A stretch of DNA of 6,540 bases from Cyanobacteria bacterium UBA4641. Lineage in GTDB: Bacteria > Cyanobacteriota > Vampirovibrionia > Gastranaerophilales > Gastranaerophilaceae. How positions within the stretch are numbered: the first letter of the stretch is position 1; each line of letters opens with the position of its first letter. The notes beneath the pieces were generated by a model that searched no databases, was not told where the DNA came from, and saw only the letters and a program-made list of their open reading frames with translations. Shown here piece after piece: positions 1 through 4,903 of the stretch. Position numbers and translations under genes: made by a program. The DNA is taken from positions 1 through 6,540 of the forward strand of contig DHMN01000034.1 of the NCBI GenBank assembly GCA_002405805.1, in the 5' to 3' direction.

Positions 1-7
1 CTAAGTT

Positions 8-38
8 CCTCCTTTGGTTCCGCCTTGACTAAATTATA
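8..38 (-). promoter_or_regulatory. Promoter and ribosome site of a gene starting just left of the window
   Basis: Read on the minus strand, a perfect TATAAT (38 to 33) is followed by AAAGGAGG (15 to 8), a near-ideal Shine-Dalgarno, with 7 bases left before the window edge. That spacing puts a start codon at or within a few bases of the boundary, so a minus-strand gene very likely begins immediately outside. No convincing -35 is visible; TTTAGC at 16-base spacing is the nearest. The start codon itself is not in the window, so the gene is inferred. Confidence 0.55.
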
Positions 39-156
39 CTTTGTTGTATTTTGTGCTAAATCGTTAAATTTTAGACTATATTTAAATTACAGGCTTATGC
101 CAAGTTTAACCTCAGAATTTTAAAGTACAATTTGGGACAGAAAAAGTATAATTTGG
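29..156. repeat. Three copies of a 14-bp AAAGTAYAATTTRG motif
   Basis: Two direct copies lie on the plus strand at 122-135 and 143-156 (13 of 14 bases identical, 21-base period, about two helical turns). A third is on the minus strand at 42-29 (13 of 14 identical to the second copy) and contains the TATAAT of the outward-facing promoter. The spacing suggests a repeated protein-binding site upstream of the left-hand gene, but the motif is AT-rich and part of the match may be promoter-like composition. Confidence 0.4.
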
Positions 157-177
157 AGTACTTTTTGTCAATTCTGA
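112..177. repeat. Imperfect hairpin, probable decayed palindromic repeat
   Basis: Outer arms TCAGAATT (112-119) and AATTCTGA (170-177) pair over 8 bp. Inside them AAAGTAC (122-128) pairs with GTACTTT (158-164). Alternatively AAAAAGTA (141-148) pairs with TACTTTTT (159-166). The right arm reads GTCAATTCTGAA (167-178), one base away from the GTCATTCTGAA end of the palindromes near 2736, 2874, 2980 and 6481, so this may be a worn member of that family. Beyond the outward promoter, this repeat and the AAAGTAYAATTTRG copies, I see nothing gene-like in 1-345; the only long open frame starts with TTG and has no ribosome site. Confidence 0.4.
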
Positions 178-349
178 AAATAAGCCTTTATTTCAAACAC
201 AAAGCCAATCTCTACCCCTTTTCCCTCTTTCTCATTCTTATATTAATATACAACCATACAGAAAGAACGCCAAACCGCCCAACAACTGTAATATGCAAAA
301 TATATCAAATTTTTCCATTTTAATTTCCTATTCCAAAACTTAAAAATTT

Positions 350-378
350 AAGGCAGACTATATAAAATAGCCTGCCTT
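350..378 (-). terminator. Rho-independent terminator of the permease operon
   Basis: AAGGCAG (350-356) pairs with CTGCCTT (372-378); after one A/C mismatch CTA (358-360) pairs with TAG (368-370) around a 7-base loop. Read on the minus strand, the stem is followed by AAATTTTTAAG, so a T-tract begins three bases after the stem. It lies 5 bases past the stop codon of the 46-residue miniprotein gene, which is where the operon should end. The plus-strand side has a weaker T-tract, so minus-strand use is favoured. Confidence 0.6.
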
Positions 379-383
379 ATTAT

Positions 384-524
384 TTATCCTTTAAAATGCG
401 CTAATACAATCATTAACACAACTACTGCCACAGCAAAAATCAAGGTACTTAAAACTCCTGTTCCTTTTGTTTCCGAGTAACCTGTTTTTGGTGCGTGATT
501 TGTTTCTTTTATATCATTTGACAT
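384..524 (-). CDS. 46-residue single-span membrane miniprotein
   Basis: This short frame lies just after the permease gene. It starts ATG (524-522) behind a good ribosome site, AGGAGA, which overlaps the permease stop codon TAG (540-538), and it ends TAA at 384-386. The product has a hydrophilic Thr/Lys/Asn-rich N-terminus of about 22 residues, then one hydrophobic helix (about residues 24-42, rich in Val, Leu, Ile and Ala) and a short HFKG tail. No signal-cleavage site is evident, so a single-pass membrane protein is expected. Tight packing behind the permease and the terminator directly after it indicate that it is the last gene of the operon. I do not recognise the family. By analogy with other small membrane partners it could be an accessory of the permease, but that is only inference. 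Confidence 0.72.
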   Translation of the reverse strand: MSNDIKETNHAPKTGYSETKGTGVLSTLIFAVAVVVLMIVLAHFKG

Positions 525-537
525 TTTATTATTTCTC

Positions 538-1857
538 CTATTTTAAAAATCTTAAATATATGTATACCGTGCTAATTACAAGGGATATTGCTACAATCGC
601 AACACCGTATTTTAAAAATCTCATAAATGAAATCGGATGACCTTCCTTGTTAGCATTTTCAGAAACTATAACGTTAGCAGCTGCGCCGATAATCGTCATG
701 TTTCCACCAAGACAAGCGCCTAAAGACAATGCCCACCACAAAGGAAACGCATAAGCTTGTCCCATTGTTTTTTCAATTTCTACAATCATTGGAGCCATAG
801 TTGCCGTGTATGGAATATTATCGATAATCCCTGAAATCACACCGGATGCCCACAATATAATCATTGAGGTTGCAGCCTGACTGCCTTGGGTAACTTTTAA
901 TATCCATTCAGCCATCAAGCGGATTCCGCCTGAAGCTTCCAAACCTCCGATAATTATAAACAAGCCGATGAAGAAAAATATTGTATTCCACTCAACGTCT
1001 TTTAAAATATCAGAAGGTTTTTCAAAGATTAGTAAAAATGCAGCACCAAGCATTGCAACTACACAAGTTTCAATGTGAATTACATCATGTAGCATAAAGC
1101 CCAAGATAACTAACGCCAAAACAACAGTTGAGCGAATCATTAAATTTTTATCAACAATTGAATGACTGTTATCTATCTGTGCAATTTCATTCATTTTATC
1201 CTCACTTGCAACGAGTTTCTTTCTAAAAATAAATGAAAGCAAACATAATACCACTACCATAATTACCAATACGACAGGGGTTAGTTCTTTCAAAAAGTCC
1301 ATAAAAGATAATCCGCCGGCACTACCGATAATGATATTCGGAGGGTCACCAATCAAAGTAGCAGTTCCGCCAATGTTAGATGCAAATATTTCCGTCAACA
1401 AATATGGAATTGGGTCTACATCTAACTTTTTAGCAATTGCAAATGTAATCGGCATAATCAAAATAACTGTGGTTACGTTATCTAAAAAAGCACTTGTCAC
1501 CGCAGTAAAAGCTCCTAGTGCAAATAAAATTCTAATCGGATGACCTTTTGTGAATTTTAACAACTCATTGGCTATCCAATTAAATACGCCACTACGCGTT
1601 GTAATTGAAACAATTACCATCATTGAAACGAGCAAAAATATCACATTAAAATCAATAAAATTGATAAAATAATGCGGATTAATTAAGCCGTTTACGAATT
1701 TTGTCTGACTAACCAAGCCCAATACAATGGTGATTGCTGCACCCAAAAGTGCAATTGTAACCTTTGGAATTTTTTCAAGTGCTATAAAAATATACGCAAC
1801 AATCAATAATCCCGCAGATAGCATTACACTGTGAGAAGCTACAAAACTACTTAACAT
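538..1857 (-). CDS. ArsB/NhaD-family ion permease (P-permease type)
   Basis: Integral membrane transporter of the ion transporter superfamily, 439 residues, the usual length, with about 11-12 hydrophobic segments. Two inverted-repeat halves are visible. The first has SAFLDNVTT (122-130) and NIGGTATLIGDPPN (161-174); the second has GIIDNIPYTAT (343-353) and GGNMTIIGAAANV (384-396). The paired DN motifs and the GDPPN and GAAANV re-entrant hairpins are typical of ArsB, NhaD and P-protein permeases; in this group they belong to the ion-binding core. The best match in style is the P-permease branch, whose substrate is poorly defined: Na+/H+ antiport or anion export are both possible. No arsR, arsC or arsA is nearby, so arsenite efflux is not supported. 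The ATG start at 1857 overlaps the upstream OadG-family gene by 11 bases, with AGAGGA just upstream, implying translational coupling. Confidence 0.9.
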   Translation of the reverse strand: MLSSFVASHSVMLSAGLLIVAYIFIALEKIPKVTIALLGAAITIVLGLVSQTKFVNGLINPHYFINFIDFNVIFLLVSMMVIVSITTRSGVFNWIANELLKFTKGHPIRILFALGAFTAVTSAFLDNVTTVILIMPITFAIAKKLDVDPIPYLLTEIFASNIGGTATLIGDPPNIIIGSAGGLSFMDFLKELTPVVLVIMVVVLCLLSFIFRKKLVASEDKMNEIAQIDNSHSIVDKNLMIRSTVVLALVILGFMLHDVIHIETCVVAMLGAAFLLIFEKPSDILKDVEWNTIFFFIGLFIIIGGLEASGGIRLMAEWILKVTQGSQAATSMIILWASGVISGIIDNIPYTATMAPMIVEIEKTMGQAYAFPLWWALSLGACLGGNMTIIGAAANVIVSENANKEGHPISFMRFLKYGVAIVAISLVISTVYIYLRFLK

Positions 1858-2101
1858 AAGATTTTCCTCTTTCAGCTATTGCACAAGCAATTGCAAGTGC
1901 TATTTCCATATCACAGTTATTATTAGATTTTTTCGGTAATGGTTTATCTTCTTCAATTTTTTCAGGGAAAAACTTGCCAATGAATCCGAGCACCTTAGTA
2001 TTCAAATTCATTACAACAATCATTATTGAAATAAAGAAGTACACAACACCCATACCGATAATCATAAGAAGGATACCTTCTTTCCATAATTCGATATTCA
2101 T
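1847..2101 (-). CDS. OadG-family small membrane protein (decarboxylase gamma-subunit-like)
   Basis: 84 residues: a short N-terminus, one membrane helix (about 9-31) containing the I-G-M-G-V-V-Y-F-F pattern typical of OadG, a charged Lys/Glu/Pro linker (about 45-60) and a C-terminal helix M-E-I-A-L-A-I-A-C-A-I-A-E (65-77), which resembles the terminal helix of gamma subunits of sodium-pumping oxaloacetate and methylmalonyl-CoA decarboxylases. In those complexes the gamma subunit anchors the carboxyltransferase to the sodium-pumping beta subunit. Neither alpha nor beta is present here; instead the gene overlaps an ArsB/NhaD permease. It may supply a distant decarboxylase complex or have been reused with the permease. 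The ATG start has GGAGA 6 bases upstream. The family call rests on pattern and size, and short proteins of this kind can mislead. Confidence 0.7.
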   Translation of the reverse strand: MNIELWKEGILLMIIGMGVVYFFISIMIVVMNLNTKVLGFIGKFFPEKIEEDKPLPKKSNNNCDMEIALAIACAIAERGKSYVK

Positions 2102-2198
2102 ATTAGTCTCCTATTTAATTGTAAAATTTCACAAATTGAGCAACACAATATAAGCGAAATGTGCGCCAAATTATTAAATAATTAGAATTAAAAAGAGA

Positions 2199-2579
2199 TT
2201 ACGGAGCCCTTGTACAGACCTCATTTCGCAGATATAGCGAAATTCTGTGCGATGCACTGTATAAAATTTTGTTATAATTTGATGCAAATATTTGAGCGAC
2301 AATTTTTCGTTCTGTCGCAACTTTGTCTATATTTGAAATATTGTGTGAATTCTTTTTAAAATTAGCGGATGTTAATTCAGTGTTGTGAGAATTCGATGCA
2401 GCAATTTGAGATTCATTATCATCAGGAGACACCAAAACTTGATGAGGAACACTGATTGATTCTGAAACAACAGGTCGGTTGTCAAGGTTGAACGAACCTA
2501 TATTAACGCCTGATTTGCAAACACCAAGAGTTACTAAAAAACATACAACTATAAAAAATATTTTGAAAAAATTTTTCAC
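2199..2579 (-). CDS. Small exported or membrane-anchored protein, unknown function
   Basis: 126 residues with a Lys-rich start and a strong hydrophobic segment (about 4-21), consistent with a Sec signal peptide or an uncleaved anchor. The mature part is polar, Ser/Asn-rich and low in complexity (about 35-85), followed by a more ordered, possibly helical segment (about 86-119). Cys21 lies in LGVC, which is not a good lipobox because Val occupies the position before Cys. The start is GTG with no Shine-Dalgarno; an extended -10 (TGC-TAGAAT, 2594-2586) ends six bases before it, so a leaderless message is possible. It ends 97 bases upstream of the OadG-family gene on the same strand with no clear terminator between. 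I do not recognise the family. Confidence 0.55.
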   Translation of the reverse strand: MKNFFKIFFIVVCFLVTLGVCKSGVNIGSFNLDNRPVVSESISVPHQVLVSPDDNESQIAASNSHNTELTSANFKKNSHNISNIDKVATERKIVAQIFASNYNKILYSASHRISLYLRNEVCTRAP

Positions 2580-2585
2580 ACGAGT

Positions 2586-2605
2586 ATTCTAGCATAAATA
2601 TTTAA
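2586..2605 (-). promoter_or_regulatory. Extended -10 promoter at the exported-protein gene
   Basis: On the minus strand TGC-TAGAAT (2594 to 2586) is an extended -10 with 5 of 6 consensus bases. A weak -35-like TTGATT lies further upstream at about 15-base spacing. The expected transcription start, about seven bases after the -10, falls on the GTG codon at 2579. This is seen only as a sequence match. Confidence 0.4.
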
Positions 2606-2694
2606 AAATCAAGCATGCCCAACTGGGTAATAGTCAAAAATTTTACAAATAAAATTTAGAATTTATCAATAATAATTGCCAAACAGTAAAATTT

Positions 2695-2714
2695 GTCGGT
2701 ATAGCAATGCCGAC
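2695..2714. repeat. Small GC-rich hairpin
   Basis: GTCGGTAT (2695-2702) and ATGCCGAC (2707-2714) form an 8-bp stem with one G-T pair around a 4-base AGCA loop. In this AT-rich stretch it stands out. It has no T-run on the plus side and only AAATTTT on the minus side, so it is a poor terminator and is better listed as a palindromic repeat. Confidence 0.5.
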
Positions 2715-2735
2715 TTACAAAACAAACAAAATAAT

Positions 2736-2798
2736 GTCATTCTGAAAGGATTAAAAATCAAGGAACGTAGTGACGTAGATTTTATCCTATTCAGAATC
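2736..2798. repeat. 63-bp palindromic repeat with GTCATTCTGAA end
   Basis: ATTCTGAA (2739-2746) pairs with TTCAGAAT (2790-2797). Next AGGAT (2747-2751) pairs with ATCCT (2784-2788), with one bulged A, and AT-rich arms continue inward to a loop holding ACGT-AGTG-ACGT (2765-2776). The unit resembles small non-coding palindromic elements (REP or MITE-like). The same 11-base end occurs at 2874, 2980 (minus strand) and 6481, which supports a dispersed family. It lies in a gene-free stretch (2580-3022) that otherwise holds only the 2695 hairpin and the larger inverted repeat at 2849-3005. Confidence 0.65.
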
Positions 2799-2848
2799 TA
2801 TCAATGCTGATTAAAAAAATAGTAGGTCACCATGAACTAGTTTCAGGG

Positions 2849-3005
2849 TCTCTAATCGCACAAAAAGGTCTATGTCATTCCGAATTCATTTCGGAATCCT
2901 CTCAATAATCAGGTTTAGGCACATGTAACATTTGCTAAATTATAATTATGGAAAAGATTCTGAATCAAGTTCAGAATGACATAGACCTAAGTGTTCATTT
3001 AGAGA
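2849..3005. repeat. 157-bp imperfect inverted repeat (MITE-like)
   Basis: Arms 2849-2903 and 2951-3005 are reverse complements in one unbroken register, with about 41 of 55 positions matching. The best block is a perfect 14-bp pair (2867-2880 with 2974-2987), and the outer ends TCTCTAA and TTAGAGA match fully. Each arm carries GTCATTC[C/T]GAA. The 47-base centre is AT-rich with no open frame of note. A further degenerate copy of the arm motif sits just outside at about 2827-2853. Size, terminal inverted repeats and lack of coding capacity fit a non-autonomous mobile or palindromic element next to a tRNA gene. No target-site duplication is clear. Confidence 0.65.
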
Positions 3006-3022
3006 TTCTAATAATAAAAAAA

Positions 3023-3104
3023 TGTCGAAGAAGGGACTCGAACCCTCAAGGCGTGAACCACACGAACCTGAATCGTGCGCGTCTACCAATTCCGCCACTT
3101 CGAC
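3023..3104 (-). tRNA. tRNA-Leu (anticodon CAG)
   Basis: 82-base class II tRNA. The acceptor stem GTCGAAG pairs with CTTCGAC (7 bp) with discriminator A. The D arm has GGCGGAATTGGTAGACGC, the typical leucine form. The anticodon stem CACGA/TCGTG closes the loop TTCAGGT, giving anticodon CAG, which reads CUG. A variable arm with TTCA loop and a T arm with GGTTCGAGTCC follow. CCA is not encoded; the base after the discriminator starts a run of seven T, which may aid termination. A possible promoter lies upstream on the minus strand: CTGACG, 18 bases, then TAGAAA about six bases before the mature 5' end. Confidence 0.97.
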
Positions 3105-3126
3105 ATCAATTTCTATTCAATTTGCA

Positions 3127-3224
3127 CATCCACCGTCAGTTAGTTTGTGGCGGATGTTGTCTTCGACAACCCTCTCTCAAAACAATTCACAGGATTGTTT
3201 TGTTCGGCAGAGTGCCACTTCGAC
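3127..3224. repeat. Three consecutive hairpins plus a duplicated tRNA 5' end
   Basis: Hairpin 1 is CATCCACC (3127-3134) with GGCGGATG (3149-3156), 7 of 8 paired. Hairpin 2 is GTTGTC-TTC-GACAAC (3156-3170), a perfect 6-bp stem. Hairpin 3 is CAAAACAAT (3178-3186) with ATTGTTTTG (3194-3202), a perfect 9-bp stem. They end at an exact 11-base copy of the tRNA-Leu 5' end (3214-3224 against 3094-3104, 120 bases apart). On the plus strand AAAAGCTTTTTT follows at 3227-3238. This could be a structured RNA, an inserted palindromic element, or debris of a second tRNA copy; the sequence alone does not decide. Confidence 0.5.
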
Positions 3225-3303
3225 CTAAAAGCTTTTTTGTCCTACTCAATCTTAGAGCAACAACACAATAAATTATAAACAAAATTCAAAAATTTTCAAA
3301 CTT

Positions 3304-3621
3304 TTATCTCATTGATTTAATCATTCGATATACAACTTTCAATTCATCTTGCGGAAGGTAATCGATATTGTTCTTTATATAATCTTTCATCGTAGTTTCA
3401 TTCATTTCCAAATGTTGAAAATCAAACAAGTCCATCAAATCTATATTTAACGCATTGGCAATATCAAGCAAAGCGCGCGAGGGGAAAGTATCTCCACATT
3501 CAACATGGCTCAAATTTCTTTGGTCAATATTTGCAATTTCTGCCAATTGTTGTTGAGAAATTCCTTGTGACTTCCTCAACTCTTTTATTCTTTTTCCTAA
3601 AAGTTTTTTAATATCGTTCAT
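3304..3621 (-). CDS. XRE-family (Cro/C1-type) transcriptional regulator
   Basis: 105-residue DNA-binding protein. A Cro/C1 helix-turn-helix domain covers about residues 9-64: GKRIKELRKSQGISQQQLAE is the first part, with the recognition helix around NIDQRNLSHVECG (31-43), and FPS then LLDIANALNIDLMDLF completes the fold. Residues 70-105 form a short acidic and basic helical tail, perhaps for dimerisation. The ATG start has AGGTGA about 5 bases upstream. It is transcribed divergently from the pseudopilin gene across a 156-bp AT-rich interval holding an imperfect palindrome that overlaps a TTGACA box, so control of that gene, of itself, or both is plausible. No sensor domain is visible, and the regulatory target is inference from layout. 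Confidence 0.9.
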   Translation of the reverse strand: MNDIKKLLGKRIKELRKSQGISQQQLAEIANIDQRNLSHVECGDTFPSRALLDIANALNIDLMDLFDFQHLEMNETTMKDYIKNNIDYLPQDELKVVYRMIKSMR

Positions 3622-3685
3622 AATGTCACCTATTAAAGGATAACTGTATATTTAACTCATTAAAACGATATATTTTGATTAATTA

Positions 3686-3720
3686 TTGACATTTAGACAA
3701 TTTATATAGTAAATTACAAT
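3686..3720 (+). promoter_or_regulatory. Probable pseudopilin promoter with palindromic operator candidate
   Basis: A consensus -35 TTGACA (3686-3691) is followed at 18 bases by TAAATT (3710-3715, 4 of 6). A second pair, TAGACA (3694-3699) and TACAAT (3715-3720), is spaced by 15. The -35 lies in an imperfect palindrome, TTGAC-ATTTA-GACAA (3686-3700), with one mismatched pair, a plausible half-site arrangement for the divergent Cro/C1-type regulator. No transcription start can be fixed from sequence. Confidence 0.4.
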
Positions 3721-3777
3721 ATATACTGGTAAAAATTTTTAAATTTAGAAAATTTATGAGTAAAAAGGGTAAGAATT

Positions 3778-4557
3778 ATGTCAAAGATTTATAGTTGGTC
3801 ACAAAAATTTGCAAAAATGAAACAAGCTAAAATAAAATTCGCGTTTACTTTAGCAGAAGGTGCTACGCACGTAGATTCTCTACCAACCAAAGTGAGATTT
3901 GGTTTTACATTAGCGGAAGTTTTAATCACCCTTGGCATAATCGGTGTAGTTGCGGCAATGACGATTCCGACTCTTATGCAGAAATATTACGAAAAACAAA
4001 CCGTTGCAAAATTAAAAGAGACATATTCAATACTTTCTCAAGCTTTAAAATCCGCAAGTCAAGAAGAAGGCTTGCCTGAAGAATGGGGATATGATTTTGC
4101 CAATAGAGTAGCTGCAGAAGGCGGAGCTGCTATTCTAAAAAAATATATCAAAGTAGCAACGGATTGCGGTGTTGATGACACCAAAGGAAATTGTTTTTAT
4201 AATGGAGACTACAAAGCCCTAAATGACAGTGAACACTGGAATTTTTCAAAATCATCAGCAGAATATAAAATGACATTGTTAAATGGAACTGCAATTTACT
4301 TTCGTTTTGTTGACAAATCCGAAGGTAACGGCATGGTCATGTCTTTTAAAGTCGATACAAATGGTCCTGCAAAACCAAATACATTAGGAAGAGATTTATT
4401 TTTTATGAGATATTATGAAGGTAAAGGTTTATTATTAGTTGGGAATCCACAAATAGAATCGCCATATACTGAAAGTTGCCTTAACAAAACGCAATACGGT
4501 CAGGGATGTGCATATTATGTTGTAACTTTTGGCAACATGGATTATTTAAAAAAATAA
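3778..4557 (+). CDS. Type II/IV pseudopilin-like protein with duplicated cleavage motif
   Basis: 259 residues. A class III signal is present: R-F-G42, then F43-T-L-A-E47 and a hydrophobic helix (about 48-66, V-L-I-T-L-G-I-I-G-V-V and so on). Prepilin peptidase should cut after Gly42, and Glu47 is the conserved Glu at mature position 5. The exported part has four cysteines (C130, C139, C234, C244), which could form two disulfides, and a D-x-N-G-x4-P-N-x2-G-x-D-x-F motif (193-208) like the calcium or C-terminal motif of GspG/GspH-type pseudopilins. The 42-residue leader is unusually long and contains an earlier F-A-F-T-L-A-E (21-27), followed by G-A-T-H-V-D-S-L-P-T. The start at 3778 is chosen for AAAGGG upstream; Met14 has no ribosome site. 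It is the first gene of the plus-strand series. Confidence 0.88.
   Translation: MSKIYSWSQKFAKMKQAKIKFAFTLAEGATHVDSLPTKVRFGFTLAEVLITLGIIGVVAAMTIPTLMQKYYEKQTVAKLKETYSILSQALKSASQEEGLPEEWGYDFANRVAAEGGAAILKKYIKVATDCGVDDTKGNCFYNGDYKALNDSEHWNFSKSSAEYKMTLLNGTAIYFRFVDKSEGNGMVMSFKVDTNGPAKPNTLGRDLFFMRYYEGKGLLLVGNPQIESPYTESCLNKTQYGQGCAYYVVTFGNMDYLKK
3838..3918 (+). repeat. 60-bp in-frame duplication of the prepilin cleavage motif
   Basis: Bases 3838-3858 (F-A-F-T-L-A-E) and 3898-3918 (F-G-F-T-L-A-E) match at 16 of 21 bases with an exact 60-base offset. Between them is an in-frame segment containing CTACG-CA-CGTAG (3863-3874), a small palindrome. The five base differences are mostly synonymous, so the duplication is old or joins two related pilin genes. 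Confidence 0.75.
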
Positions 4558-4593
4558 ATTTTTCATGCTATAACTTTAAAAAAAGGAGTTGGC

Positions 4594-4821
4594 ATGGTTG
4601 TTATTAATATGTTTGAAATTGTTGAATTAAAAAAGCAAATTTACGAAAAATTTGGAGTAAAATTACACGTACATGATGCTTGTTATATGCAGTCATTTTC
4701 CTTTGATAACAAAGCTTCTGACGAATTGGTCGAATTTATTACAAACTATTTTAAACCGCAAAAATATCAAGTAATTTTTTCTCCTGACGGTTTATATTTT
4801 CATCTTGAGGATTTGAAATAA
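4594..4821 (+). CDS. 75-residue protein of unknown function
   Basis: The ATG start at 4594 has a strong AAGGAG five bases upstream; a second Met (codon 6) has none, so the first start is kept. The product has no signal peptide or membrane segment and seems a small soluble alpha/beta protein: a helix-like amphipathic N-terminal half (about 5-20), then G-V-K-L-H-V-H-D-A-C-Y (21-31) and a C-terminal Y-Q-V-I-F-S-P-D-G-L-Y-F-H strand pair (58-70). His25, His27, Cys30 and His70 could bind metal, but that is speculation. It lies 36 bases after the pseudopilin gene with no terminator between, so co-transcription is likely. I do not recognise the family. Confidence 0.75.
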   Translation: MVVINMFEIVELKKQIYEKFGVKLHVHDACYMQSFSFDNKASDELVEFITNYFKPQKYQVIFSPDGLYFHLEDLK

Positions 4822-4903
4822 TTCTTTATATTTTAAATAAATTTTGAACTTTTTATTTATCATAATCGTTATATGGATGTGTGTAATAAATAGGAGACTT
4901 GGC

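Noticed and set aside
132..323. 63-codon plus-strand open frame
   Set aside because: TTG start, no ribosome site, odd composition, and it overlaps a hairpin and direct repeats; judged non-coding.
1331..1543. 70-codon plus-strand open frame
   Set aside because: Fully antisense to the conserved core of the permease gene (the GDPPN region); a shadow frame.
538..2101. Arsenite efflux operon
   Set aside because: The permease has the ArsB/NhaD fold, but no arsR, arsA or arsC is present and the partner is OadG-like.
2511..2519. Lipobox at Cys21 of the exported protein
   Set aside because: The residue before Cys is Val, not Gly, Ala or Ser, so lipid modification is not supported.
2948..3271. Plus-strand open frames of 107 and 68 codons over 2948-3271
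   Set aside because: They run antisense through the tRNA-Leu gene and through the hairpins; the peptide resembles the familiar mistranslation of a tRNA complement.
2580..3300. CRISPR array
   Set aside because: The repeats are palindromes of differing spacing and orientation, not regular direct repeats with unique spacers, and no cas genes are present.
3817..3819. Met14 as the pseudopilin start
   Set aside because: It gives a typical pilin-like N-terminus, but no Shine-Dalgarno precedes it, whereas the upstream ATG has AAAGGG; possibly the ancestral start.
4844..4903. 20-codon N-terminal extension of the exported protein from a TTG
   Set aside because: It would translate the AGGAGA ribosome site at 4892-4897 and put a second hydrophobic segment before a perfect signal peptide.
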